From assembly GCA_017623335.1 (NCBI GenBank), contig JAGAPI010000275.1:1-12769 (forward strand): a stretch of 12,769 nucleotides of DNA, written 5' to 3'. This stretch comes from Prevotella sp. GTDB lineage: Bacteria; Bacteroidota; Bacteroidia; Bacteroidales; Bacteroidaceae. Numbering within the stretch: the first letter of the stretch is position 1; each line of letters opens with the position of its first letter. A model generated the notes under the pieces. The model searched no databases and was not told the origin of the DNA. It was given only the letters and a program-made list of their open reading frames with translations. Shown one piece after another: positions 1-7,299 of this stretch. A program made the translations under genes and the position numbers.

Positions 1-255
1 ATGACCGTGGTTGTGGCACATGCAGTATTTCAGCGAACCGCTGCCGTCCTCAAACGAGTGTATGAGATGATGCTGGCTGAAGAGAGTGAGCGCACGGAAG
101 ATGCTCGACCTGTCGGCACTGAGCAGCTTCATCTCCAGGTCAGCAAGGCTGAACGACTCCTCCATCTCCATAATGGCTTTATACACCAGTATTCTCACTG
201 ATGTAGGCTTAACGCCAGCCTGCTCCAATATCTCAATACACTTGTCTGTTTCCAT
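1..255 (-). CDS. Fur-family transcriptional regulator, 3' end cut by window edge
   Basis: An open frame starts at ATG 255 (METDKCIEILEQAG) and runs 85 codons off the left edge without a stop. The pattern fits the N-terminal winged-helix DNA-binding half of the Fur/Zur/PerR family: an early 'VKPTSVRILVYKAIME' helix, then 'FSLADLEMKLLSADRSSIFRAL', matching the family's recognition-helix region (normally S-x-x-T/S-V/I-Y/F-R-A/T-L), and 'HLIHSFEDGSGSLKY'. The last visible residues are rich in metal ligands: C78, C80, H81, H83 and H85, where family members carry the His-rich metal site. The family acts as metal-dependent repressors, usually about 130-160 residues, so roughly half is missing. The start lies 6 bases after the stop of the LolE-like permease, which suggests co-transcription. 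Which metal is sensed cannot be told. Confidence 0.85.
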   Translation of the reverse strand, partial: METDKCIEILEQAGVKPTSVRILVYKAIMEMEESFSLADLEMKLLSADRSSIFRALTLFSQHHLIHSFEDGSGSLKYCMCHNHGH

Positions 256-261
256 TTTTTA

Positions 262-1491
262 TTATCCCATTATCCGCCGCGCAAAGTAGCGCACGGGATA
301 CCACACTGCCACGAAGCCGACAAGGATTACGGTGATGAAAATCACGATGATGTCCTCGGGGTGAACGCTCACAGGATAGGCATCGACGATGAACGAGCCC
401 GACGAAGAGCCGAGACCCACAATGCCGTACTGCTGCTGAAGCCAGCAGAGCAGAAGACCGAGACCAATGCCAAGAATGGCACCGAAGACGGAAATCATAC
501 GCCCCTCGTACATGAAGATGGAGGTCATCTGGCTGTCGCTCGCTCCGAGGTTGCGGAGCGTCACCACATCGTTCTTTTTGTCGATCATAAGCATCGACAG
601 ACTGCTGATGATGTTGAAGCATGCCACGATGAGAATGAACGTGAGGAAGATGTATGCCATGAACTTCTCGATTTTCATTATGCGGAAGGTGTCCTCCTGC
701 TGCTCAAAGCGGTCGAGCACACGGAACTTGTCGCCGGCAATCTCGCGCATCCGCTCCTTTACCGCGTCGAAGTCGCTGCCGGGCTTCAGCCGCAGCTCCA
801 GCGACGACAGCATGCCCTGCTGCTCAAACATGCGGCGGGCGAAGGCTATGTCGGTAATGATGTAGTTCTTGTCGTATTTTGCCTGCTGCACGCTGAAAAG
901 CACGCCTGGCGACAGAAGCTCGTCCTCAATGAAACCGTCCTCGGGATTCATCATGTCGAGCTGTCCCTCACGCCGCGGAGCATACACCTTGAGAGGCTCC
1001 TTGAAGCTATAGCCCGTGCCGAGCGCATCGGCAAGGCGTATGCCGATTATGCCGTAATAGAGGTCGGCAACCTTGAGGCAATATTCGCCGTTGCCCACAA
1101 GAATCTCGCGGATATGGGTGAGCGAGTCGAAATTCTCGTCAACGCCCTTCACCTTTACCATTGCCTGACGCCCCTCATACACCACAAGCGCCTGGTCTTC
1201 GAGCGTCTCGGTGGCAACAGCCACCTGCGGCAGGCGGCGTATCTCGGTGAGAACGGGGTCGTCGGCAGCCACAGTCTTTCCCTTTACCGGCAACACCTTG
1301 ATTTGCGGGTCGAAGTTGGTAAACAGTCCTGCAACGAGGTCGTGAAAACCGTTAAACACGCTGAGCGTCACCACCAGTGCCATGGTGGCAACAGCCACTC
1401 CCACCACACTGATGCCGCTGATTACGTTTATGGCGTTGGTACTCTTTTGGGAGAACAGATAGCGTCGGGCTATAAAAAACGGAAAGGACAT
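262..1491 (-). CDS. LolC/LolE-type ABC transporter permease (FtsX-like)
   Basis: A 409-residue integral membrane protein. It begins with the pattern of LolC/E permeases, 'FIARRYLFSQKSTNAINVI', followed by a first membrane helix at about residues 20-48. A large periplasmic domain of about 225 residues follows (MacB-PCD type). Three C-terminal helices lie at about 276-303, 331-352 and 378-399, with the FtsX-family cytoplasmic loop 'KKNDVVTLRNLGASDSQM' between the second and third. Length and topology match LolC/LolE (about 400-415 aa). In proteobacteria these proteins, with the ATPase LolD, release lipoproteins from the inner membrane to LolA. No ATPase gene is in the window, so the partner must be encoded elsewhere. 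It starts 18 bases after the stop of rbfA and is followed 6 bases later by a Fur-family gene. The family is clear; the lipoprotein-release role is inferred from it. Confidence 0.88.
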   Translation of the reverse strand: MSFPFFIARRYLFSQKSTNAINVISGISVVGVAVATMALVVTLSVFNGFHDLVAGLFTNFDPQIKVLPVKGKTVAADDPVLTEIRRLPQVAVATETLEDQALVVYEGRQAMVKVKGVDENFDSLTHIREILVGNGEYCLKVADLYYGIIGIRLADALGTGYSFKEPLKVYAPRREGQLDMMNPEDGFIEDELLSPGVLFSVQQAKYDKNYIITDIAFARRMFEQQGMLSSLELRLKPGSDFDAVKERMREIAGDKFRVLDRFEQQEDTFRIMKIEKFMAYIFLTFILIVACFNIISSLSMLMIDKKNDVVTLRNLGASDSQMTSIFMYEGRMISVFGAILGIGLGLLLCWLQQQYGIVGLGSSSGSFIVDAYPVSVHPEDIIVIFITVILVGFVAVWYPVRYFARRIMG

Positions 1492-1509
1492 CTTTTTGTT
1501 TTTATTACT

Positions 1510-1845
1510 TTACTGTTTAAGCAGTTCGTCAATACGGTCGATGTAATCAAGCGAGTCGTCGATGAAGAAACGCAGTTCGGGAATGATGCGCACCTGATGG
1601 CGTACACGGCTGCCCAGTTCAAAACGTATCGTCTTTGCATTTGCATTGACGTTCTTCAATATCTCCTCACCCCTCTCGCTCGGGAACACGCTGAGATATG
1701 CGGTGCATACTCCGAGGTCGGGCGACACCTTCACGCGGGTGACGCTGACCATCACCCCGTGCATTGCCCGCGTCTGCTGCTGGAATATGAGGCTCAGCTC
1801 CTTCTGGAACATGCGGGCTATCTTGTTTTGTCTTGTCTCTTGCAT
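1510..1845 (-). CDS. rbfA: Ribosome-binding factor A
   Basis: A protein of 111 residues from the start chosen here, 'MQETRQNKIARMFQ' at base 1845. It carries RbfA hallmarks: the N-terminal 'TRQNKIARMFQKELSLIFQQ' helix, the 'VKVSPDLGVCTAYLSVFP' strands of the KH-like fold, and the C-terminal 'VRIIPELRFFIDDSLDYI' segment. RbfA binds the 30S subunit and helps late maturation of the 16S rRNA 5' end, and is needed for cold adaptation in model bacteria. The frame is open further upstream. An ATG at 1863 (MKILKIM...) lies 5 bases beyond the murI stop and would add six residues; the 1845 start gives the usual length for Bacteroidales. The still longer frame to 1983 overlaps murI coding sequence and is unlikely. 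The spacing to murI implies one transcript. Confidence 0.93.
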   Translation of the reverse strand: MQETRQNKIARMFQKELSLIFQQQTRAMHGVMVSVTRVKVSPDLGVCTAYLSVFPSERGEEILKNVNANAKTIRFELGSRVRHQVRIIPELRFFIDDSLDYIDRIDELLKQ

Positions 1846-1868
1846 AATTTTTAAAATCTTCATTTTAA

Positions 1869-2702
1869 TCACAGCACGATGTTCTCCACATCCACATGCT
1901 CGTGGAGAAACTGCTGTGCCGACTCGCGGAACTTGTCGGGGTTCTCGGTAGTGAGATAATGCACCCGTCCGCCTTTGGTGCATTTTGCCTCCATGTCGGG
2001 ATGGCGTTCAAAGTATTGCTTCAAGCTGCCTGCCACATAATCGCCCTGCGGCACTATCGTTATGCCTTGCGGAACGTATTTCCTTATTTTCGGCAGCAAG
2101 ATAGGATAGTGGGTGCAGCCGAGGATAATGGTGTCAATCTCGCTGTCGAGCGCCATGAGCTGGTCAACGCGTTTCTTCACAAAGTAGTCGGCTCCCGGAC
2201 TGTCTGCCTCATTGTATTCCACCAACGGCACCCAGAACGGGCATGCCACTCCCGTGACCTGTATGTCGGGAAAGAGTTTTTGTATCTCCAGCTTGTAGCT
2301 CTCACTTTTGATTGTTCCCTCGGTGGCGAATATTCCCACATGGCGCTTCCTGGTTATGCTGCCTATCACCTCTGCCGTAGGGCGGATGATGCCTAATACA
2401 CGGCGTTTGGAGTCGAGCTGCGGCAGGTCGTTCTGCTGAATGGTGCGCAGCGCCTTTGCCGATGCGGTGTTGCAGCCAAGTATCACCAAGTGACAGCCCA
2501 GCGCAAACAGCCGCTCCACTGCCTGGCGCGTGAACTCATACACCACATCGAACGACCGTGCCCCGTAGGGCGCGCGGGCATTGTCGCCAAGATACATAAA
2601 GTCATATTGCGGCATAAGTTTTCTTATGCCGTTAAGTATGGTCAGTCCGCCATACCCAGAGTCAAATACGCCAATTGGTCCCGGCTGTGTAGGAAGGTGC
2701 AT
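1869..2702 (-). CDS. murI: Glutamate racemase
   Basis: A 277-residue cytoplasmic enzyme that interconverts L- and D-glutamate without a cofactor, supplying D-Glu for peptidoglycan. All family landmarks are visible: 'GVFDSGYGGLT' with D14 and S15, 'YLGDNARAPYG' at about 38-47, the first catalytic cysteine in 'GCNTAS' (C77), and the second in 'GCTHYP' (C196, with H198 next to it). Length matches the family (260-290). The start ATG at 2702 lies 4 bases after the stop of the preceding OmpH-like gene, and rbfA begins shortly after the murI stop, so the gene sits inside a tight operon. Placing murI directly behind skp genes is a known Bacteroidales arrangement. No odd residues were seen. Confidence 0.96.
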   Translation of the reverse strand: MHLPTQPGPIGVFDSGYGGLTILNGIRKLMPQYDFMYLGDNARAPYGARSFDVVYEFTRQAVERLFALGCHLVILGCNTASAKALRTIQQNDLPQLDSKRRVLGIIRPTAEVIGSITRKRHVGIFATEGTIKSESYKLEIQKLFPDIQVTGVACPFWVPLVEYNEADSPGADYFVKKRVDQLMALDSEIDTIILGCTHYPILLPKIRKYVPQGITIVPQGDYVAGSLKQYFERHPDMEAKCTKGGRVHYLTTENPDKFRESAQQFLHEHVDVENIVL

Positions 2703-2706
2703 AATA

Positions 2707-3234
2707 CTACAGTTTCTGCAAAAGTCTGACCACCGTCTGTGTCACATCAGTACCCTGTGCCGGATTGATAAACGGACAGGCATTGTTGTCGGTGTTGATG
2801 ATAAAGGCATAGCCGTCCTGCTCGCCGATAACCTTCAGCGCACGCTGCAACTTCTCGTGCAGCGGGGCAAACGCATCCTTCTCAGCCTGTGCAAGCAGCC
2901 GGCGGCTCTCTGCCTTGAACTCGATGTTCTTGTTGAGCAGTTCCTGAAGCTCGCTCTGGCGTTTCTCCAGAATTGACTTCGGCATATCTGCCTGAGTGTC
3001 GAGAAAGTCCTCATACTTCGCGTTGAAGTCGGTCTCTACACGCTTTGCCTCCTCGTCGTACTTGTCTTTCAGTTTGGCTATCTGCGACAATGTCACGGCA
3101 TAGTCGGGCATTGACTTCAACGCCTGCTCATAGCTCAGAAAGCCGAACTTGACAGTAGCCGTAGTCCCGCTTTGCGCCGAGGCGCAAAGCGAGACTACCG
3201 AAAATATTATCGCAAGTAAATGCTTGAATGCCAT
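2707..3234 (-). CDS. OmpH/Skp-family periplasmic chaperone (third of three)
   Basis: From ATG 3234 the protein has 175 residues: a signal peptide (MAFKHLLAIIFSVVSLCASA, cleavage about residue 20), the OmpH/Skp opening strand 'VKFGFLSYEQALKSMPDY', a long charged helical hairpin (about 45-130), and a closing alpha/beta part ('DGYAFIINTDNNACPFINP'). Skp-type chaperones trimerise and hold unfolded outer-membrane proteins in the periplasm for delivery to BamA. The frame continues upstream to an ATG at 3300 that overlaps the preceding stop codon (TAATG). Using it would put a charged 22-residue extension in front of the signal peptide, so 3234 is preferred. This is the most divergent of the three paralogues. 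It ends 4 bases before murI. Confidence 0.85.
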   Translation of the reverse strand: MAFKHLLAIIFSVVSLCASAQSGTTATVKFGFLSYEQALKSMPDYAVTLSQIAKLKDKYDEEAKRVETDFNAKYEDFLDTQADMPKSILEKRQSELQELLNKNIEFKAESRRLLAQAEKDAFAPLHEKLQRALKVIGEQDGYAFIINTDNNACPFINPAQGTDVTQTVVRLLQKL

Positions 3235-3299
3235 CCGACATTTTTCACGCTCGGCATAGCGAGCAAGCCCTCTCTGCTCTTGCTTAATCAAAATGTTCA
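3235..3299 (-). repeat. GC-rich hairpin-forming spacer between two skp-like genes
   Basis: This 65-base stretch lies between the stop of the middle skp gene and the preferred start of the last one. On the minus strand it shows nested inverted repeats: an outer pair ACATTTT ... AAAATGT, an AGCAAG ... CTTGCT pair with an 11-base gap, and a GCTCG-CTATGC-CGAGC hairpin. The sequence can be read through in frame from ATG 3300, but the encoded residues (charged, before a signal peptide) look non-functional. It may be a REP-like intergenic element or an RNA structure that sets the relative yield of the two chaperones. Only one copy is visible here, so its repeated nature in the genome is not shown. 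Confidence 0.4.
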
Positions 3300-3797
3300 T
3301 TATTTCAAACCGAGTTTAGACTTTACCTGTGCAGTAACATCGGTGCTGAGCGTAGTGCTGATGTAAGGAATGCCTGCAGCGGTGTCCATCACATACACAT
3401 AGCCGCCAGCCTGGCCCACAGCCTTGATGGCATCGATCACCTTGGTGGTGATTGCCTGCATTTTCTCCTGCTGAGTCTTTGCAAGAGCCTGCTGGTTGTC
3501 CTGATAGCTCTGCTGTATCTTCTGATACATCTCCTGCAACTCCTGCTGCTTGCGCTGCTTTACGTTGTCGGGCAGAGTCTTCTCGTTCTTCTCATACTCC
3601 TCGCTCTTCTTCTGCAGCTCGTCCTGCATGCTCTTCAGATCAGCATCATACTGCTTTGCAAGATTCTCAATCTCGGTGCGTGCCTGAGTGTACTCCGGCA
3701 TTGCCTGAATTACGTCCTGCGAATTTACGTGTCCGAACTTCTGTGCCATCATACAAAGTGGTGTGAACATCAGAAGCATCAAAATTACCTTTTTCAT
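3300..3797 (-). CDS. OmpH/Skp-family periplasmic chaperone (second of three)
   Basis: A 165-residue secreted protein. The signal peptide is MKKVILMLLMFTPLCMMA with cleavage near residue 18. The mature chain opens with 'QKFGHVNSQDVIQAMPEY', the typical OmpH/Skp strand followed by the 'AMPEY' turn. A Gln/Lys/Glu-rich coiled-coil hairpin covers about residues 38-115, and the chain ends 'GGYVYVMDTAAGIPYIS...DVTAQVKSKLGLK'. Length is typical of Bacteroidales OmpH proteins. The expected role is periplasmic holdase for outer-membrane proteins en route to the BAM complex, whose core gene bamA lies just upstream in the same direction. The stop codon overlaps an in-frame ATG of the next gene's longer frame. 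The gene is separated from the preceding skp gene by an AT-rich palindromic element. Confidence 0.92.
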   Translation of the reverse strand: MKKVILMLLMFTPLCMMAQKFGHVNSQDVIQAMPEYTQARTEIENLAKQYDADLKSMQDELQKKSEEYEKNEKTLPDNVKQRKQQELQEMYQKIQQSYQDNQQALAKTQQEKMQAITTKVIDAIKAVGQAGGYVYVMDTAAGIPYISTTLSTDVTAQVKSKLGLK

Positions 3798-3835
3798 TGT
3801 CGTTTAGTTTTTTTATTGTTATTAATATTAATTTT

Positions 3836-3988
3836 AATTCATAATTCATAATGCATAATTATCCGCAAGCGCATCAGCTTCGCAGTTTTATTTCATAATA
3901 CATAATTTTCACAATACATAATTTTACTCACACATTAGCGCAGCCAATTATGAATTATGAATTATGCATTATGAATTATGCATTAATT
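3836..3988. repeat. AT-rich palindromic element, copy A
   Basis: This spacer is built from repeats of short words such as ATAATTCAT and ATAATGCAT. Its left arm (3836-3862, 27 bases) is identical to 7300-7326. Its right arm begins AGCGCAGCCAATTATGAA (3937 on) and matches 7376 on. The two arms are largely reverse complements of each other, so the element can fold into a long AT-rich hairpin. Between them lies a short GC-containing core with GCTTCGC. The right edge supplies the TAA stop (3983-3985) and the last Asn codon of the upstream skp-like gene. It may be a MITE-like or REP-like family, or an mRNA end or processing signal. No transposase or clear target-site duplication was seen. Confidence 0.8.
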
Positions 3989-4498
3989 TGCCGAGTATCC
4001 CAACTTCTGCAATACCTCATTGCTTATATCCACCTTCGGGCTGCCGAAGATTATTCCCGAGTTGCTGGCACGGTCGAGCACAAGCTGATAGCCGCGCAAG
4101 TCGGAAATGTCACGCACTGCATTGTATATCTCGTCCTGAATGGGAGTCATCAGCGCCGTGCGTTTCTTGAACAGCTCACCGTCGGGACCGAAGTACTTGC
4201 GCTTCAGTTCGGCTGCCTGTTTCTCTTTCTCCATTATCGCATCCTGACGTGCCTGCTTCTGCTCCTTTGAGAGAAACACCACCTCGTTCTGATAGTTCTT
4301 GTACATGGTCTGCGCCTCGGTGGTGAGAGCCTCCACCTCAGCCTGCCATTTCTTCGACACCTGGCTGAGCTGCTCGTTGGCACGCTCGTACGCAGGTATG
4401 TTCTTCAAAATATAATCCATGTCGATGAGGGCAAACTTCTGAGCCTGCGCCGTGACGGTAACCACCGCCATCATAATAATCATAAAAATCTTTTTCAT
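3983..4498 (-). CDS. OmpH/Skp-family periplasmic chaperone (first of three)
   Basis: A 171-residue exported protein: signal peptide MKKIFMIIMMAVVTVTAQA (cleavage about residue 19), then 'QKFALIDMDYILKNIPAY', the conserved Bacteroidetes OmpH opening ('ALIDMDYIL...P'). A charged helical hairpin spans about residues 35-125, including 'LSKEQKQARQDAIMEKEKQ', and the chain closes with 'LRGYQLVLDRASNSGIIFGSPKVDIS'. By family it is a trimeric periplasmic holdase for unfolded outer-membrane proteins. It is the skp copy nearest bamA, from which it is separated by a 149-base spacer carrying a 9-bp tandem repeat. Its final codon and stop (AAT TAA) are contributed by palindromic element copy A, as also happens at the end of uppS with copy B. 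Confidence 0.93.
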   Translation of the reverse strand: MKKIFMIIMMAVVTVTAQAQKFALIDMDYILKNIPAYERANEQLSQVSKKWQAEVEALTTEAQTMYKNYQNEVVFLSKEQKQARQDAIMEKEKQAAELKRKYFGPDGELFKKRTALMTPIQDEIYNAVRDISDLRGYQLVLDRASNSGIIFGSPKVDISNEVLQKLGYSAN

Positions 4499-4512
4499 AA
4501 TTGACTTTTTTA

Positions 4513-4618
4513 TTGGGTTTATGGACCTATTGGGCTTATGGGGCTTATTGGGCTTATTGGGCTTATGGGTCTTATTGGACCTATTTGCTATATTTGCTAT
4601 ATTTGCCTATTGGGCTAA
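4513..4618. repeat. 9-bp tandem array between bamA and the first skp gene
   Basis: About twelve degenerate units with a 9-base period (two of them 8 bases) fill this spacer. The plus-strand unit is TTGGGCTTA, with variants TGGGGCTTA, TTGGACCTA and TTTGCTATA; the minus strand reads TAAGCCCAA. The array starts 15 bases upstream of the skp start codon and ends 30 bases before the bamA stop. It is not coding on the minus strand. A plus-strand frame reads a monotonous Leu/Gly/Trp peptide that is only a by-product of the 9-base period. It could vary in copy number and change spacing or RNA structure between the two genes. Confidence 0.85.
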
Positions 4619-4647
4619 TCGCTATCTTATTAAACACTCAACACTGT

Positions 4648-7281
4648 TTAGAACTCCTGTCCGAGGATGAAGTGGAAGTTGCTGCCGCCACGGGCGTTAT
4701 TGGAGCCGGCACGGTCGAAACCGTAAGCCCAGTCGATACCCATCAGACCGACCATCGGCAGGAAGATACGCACACCCAAGCCTGCTGAGCGCTTCATGTC
4801 GAAGGGGTTGAAGTCCTTGGTGTTGTACCAGGCATTACCAGCTTCACAGAATCCGAGTCCATAGATGGTGGTGTTGCCGAGCATGAACGGATAGCGGAGT
4901 TCCAGTGAGAAACGGTCGTAGGCATATCCCGGCTGATAATAGCTTGGAGTGAGCGCGCCGTTCTCGTAACCACGCAGTCCGATTGTCTCCTGAGCGTAGC
5001 TTGACGAATATCCTGTCATGCCGTCGCCGCCCACATAGAATGTCTCAAACGGCGACTTGTTATACTTGTTGTACGAACCGAGGATACCCAGTTCCACACG
5101 GGTCATCAGCACAAAACACTTCTGCGAGTTGGTGAGAGCCGTGTACGACTTGAACTTCATCTTCCACTTGTGGTACTCTATCCAGCGGTATTTCTCCTGC
5201 TGCTCATTCTCAAAGTTTGCCGACTGTGAGTTGGTGGCAAGCGTCTTGTAGTCCTTATTGTTCATGAGTGACCACGGCGGAGTGAGTGTCACCGAAGCCA
5301 CAAACTCCGAACCCGTGCGTGGGAACAGCTGGTTGTCGGTACTTGTACGTGCCAGGGTGAGGCTCAGGTTGATGTTGTTGCAGTTACCGTTGGAGATAAG
5401 GAAGTAACGCCAGTCGCGCAGCATGTATCTGGTGTAAGACAGAGCTGCTGACAGCTGGAAGTAGTCATCAGGCCAGCGCAGGCGCTTGCCGAATCCTATG
5501 GATGCTCCTATCATCTGTACAAACTTGTCATCGTCAAGGAAATTATCATAGTTAGGATAATATCCGTTCACGCTGCCCATGCCTCCCCAATAGTTATAGA
5601 TGCTGTTCATATAACTGCTGTTGTAGTAATTGCTGTTCACATCAGTCTGCTTTGAGTAGAATAGGCTCACGTTGAACGCATTCGGGCGCCTGCCTCCAAA
5701 CCATGGAGCGGCATAGCTGATGTTATAGCTCTGGTAGTAGGTACCGTTGGTCTGCGCGCTTAGCGCCAGCTGCTCGCCGTCGCCGATAGGCATGATGCCG
5801 CGGTGCATGTCGTTTTTGCCAAAGAGGTTGCGCATGGAGAAGTTGTTCAGCTTCAAAGCTATTTTTCCTATCACACCAGTCTGTCCCCAGCCAAGCGAGA
5901 ACTCCACCTGATCGTTGGATTTCTGCTCCAGCTCATAGTTGATGTCCACGGTGCCGTCCACATAGTTTGGCTTTACGTTCGGATTAATTGTCTCGGGGTC
6001 GAAGAATCCCATTGAGGCAATGTCACGCACCGAGCGCATCAAAGCATCTCTTGAGAAGAGGTCGCCCGGCTTTGTGCGCAGCTCACGGCGCACGATGTCC
6101 TCATACAGACGGTCGTTGCCGTAGATTCGCACATGACTGAGATGTGCCTGCGGTCCTTCCTCAATACGTATCTCAAGGTCGATGGAGTCACCTACAATAT
6201 TAACCTCAACTGGGGTGATATCGTTGAACACATAACCGTTGTTATAATAATAGTTGCCCACAGCGTCATCATCTTCTTTCAGACGCTTGGTAAGCTGTTT
6301 CTGGTTGTACACGTCGCCCTTTTTCATTCCGAGCACGGCATTGAGATAATCGGTGGTGACCACGGTGTTGCCCACCCAAGTGACGTTGCGCAGATAATAG
6401 CGCTCACCCTCGTCTACCTTCAGATAGATGTTAACATGGTTCTGGTCGAAGTTACACACGCTGTCTTCCAATATCACAGCATCGCGGTAGCCCAGTTCGT
6501 TGTACTTCTCTATCAGGTTCTTCTTGTCGGTCTCGTAACGTTCGTTGGTGAACTTCTTTGCCTTGAGAAACGAGCCAAGTTTTCCCGCTTCATGCGTCTT
6601 TGCAAAGGCACCCTTCTTGAAGAGTCCACCCTTGATTTTCGCGTCACTGAGATACTTGTTGCCCTCGATGATAATATTGCGCACCTTCATCTTGTCGTGC
6701 TTGTCGATATCCACATCAAGTATCACCTGATTCTTGCCCGACGGGTCGTCGCGCTGCGTGATGTTTATCTCAGCATTCTTGTAACCCTTCTCATCGAAGT
6801 ATTTTTTTGCCAGAATCTTGGCGCGGTCAATCATGTTGGGGGTAATCTGACTGCCTTTTATCAGTCCTAATTTTGCCTCCATGTCCTCACGCTCGCTCTT
6901 CTTCAGCCCGGTGAAGTTAAGGGTGCTCACCCTGGGGCGCAGGGCGAGGTTGAAGCACAGGTATATCTTGTCGCCCACGATGGAGTCGGCGGTGATTGTG
7001 ACCTTTGAGAACAGTCCGTGGCGCCAATAACGTTTCACCGCATTGGTGACCTCCGTTCCCGGCACAGTAATCTGCTGTCCCACCGAGATGCCCGACAATC
7101 CTGTGAGCACATAATCCTCATATCCTTCCACACCCTTCACGGCAAGACCGCCGACAGTGAGCGTGCGTGGTGTTCCGGCATACGAAATGTCGGGATTGAC
7201 AATCTTTTCCTGGGCGCTGACGCTGACAGCCAGTCCGCATGCCATCACAATAGCCGTTAATACCTTATTTATTTTTATCAT
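4648..7281 (-). CDS. bamA: Outer-membrane protein assembly factor BamA
   Basis: An 877-residue Omp85 protein, the essential core of the BAM machine that inserts beta-barrel proteins into the outer membrane. The signal peptide ends near residue 23 (...AVSVSA|QEK). Five POTRA domains follow at about 40-117, 118-196, 199-290, 295-376 and 380-453, with typical 'G...(N)..L' and 'YF.EKGY' elements ('KKYFDEKGYKNAEI', 'IEKYNELGYRDAVI', 'NYYYNNGYVFNDI'). The 16-strand barrel starts around residue 458 ('VEFSLGWGQTGVIGK') and ends in a C-terminal phenylalanine (ILGQEF), as expected for BAM recognition. The L6 loop motif is R770-G771-Y772, the Bacteroidetes form of VRGF. Length is normal for the phylum. 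It lies downstream of uppS and upstream of three skp genes, which encode chaperones likely to feed it. Confidence 0.97.
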   Translation of the reverse strand: MIKINKVLTAIVMACGLAVSVSAQEKIVNPDISYAGTPRTLTVGGLAVKGVEGYEDYVLTGLSGISVGQQITVPGTEVTNAVKRYWRHGLFSKVTITADSIVGDKIYLCFNLALRPRVSTLNFTGLKKSEREDMEAKLGLIKGSQITPNMIDRAKILAKKYFDEKGYKNAEINITQRDDPSGKNQVILDVDIDKHDKMKVRNIIIEGNKYLSDAKIKGGLFKKGAFAKTHEAGKLGSFLKAKKFTNERYETDKKNLIEKYNELGYRDAVILEDSVCNFDQNHVNIYLKVDEGERYYLRNVTWVGNTVVTTDYLNAVLGMKKGDVYNQKQLTKRLKEDDDAVGNYYYNNGYVFNDITPVEVNIVGDSIDLEIRIEEGPQAHLSHVRIYGNDRLYEDIVRRELRTKPGDLFSRDALMRSVRDIASMGFFDPETINPNVKPNYVDGTVDINYELEQKSNDQVEFSLGWGQTGVIGKIALKLNNFSMRNLFGKNDMHRGIMPIGDGEQLALSAQTNGTYYQSYNISYAAPWFGGRRPNAFNVSLFYSKQTDVNSNYYNSSYMNSIYNYWGGMGSVNGYYPNYDNFLDDDKFVQMIGASIGFGKRLRWPDDYFQLSAALSYTRYMLRDWRYFLISNGNCNNINLSLTLARTSTDNQLFPRTGSEFVASVTLTPPWSLMNNKDYKTLATNSQSANFENEQQEKYRWIEYHKWKMKFKSYTALTNSQKCFVLMTRVELGILGSYNKYNKSPFETFYVGGDGMTGYSSSYAQETIGLRGYENGALTPSYYQPGYAYDRFSLELRYPFMLGNTTIYGLGFCEAGNAWYNTKDFNPFDMKRSAGLGVRIFLPMVGLMGIDWAYGFDRAGSNNARGGSNFHFILGQEF

Positions 7282-7299
7282 CGTCTTTTATTAATTCTT

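Noticed and set aside
361..1854. Long plus-strand open frame of 497 codons
   Set aside because: It lies antiparallel to the LolE-like permease and rbfA, both of which have clear family motifs. Its own translation is His-rich, lacks recognisable motifs and crosses two genes.
1846..1983. Longer start for rbfA (base 1983)
   Set aside because: The added residues overlap the 3' end of murI and do not resemble RbfA.
3950..4270. Plus-strand frames beginning MNYELCIMNYAL (also near 7355)
   Set aside because: The N-terminal peptide is only the translation of the ATGAATTATGCATT repeats, and the remainder is antisense to a skp gene and to uppS.
4513..4618. Possible CRISPR array
   Set aside because: The units are contiguous 9-mers without spacers and no cas genes are nearby.
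4452..4788. Plus-strand frames rich in Leu, Gly, Trp and Tyr that look like membrane peptides
   Set aside because: They are produced by the 9-bp tandem array, whose period is a multiple of three, and then run antisense into bamA.
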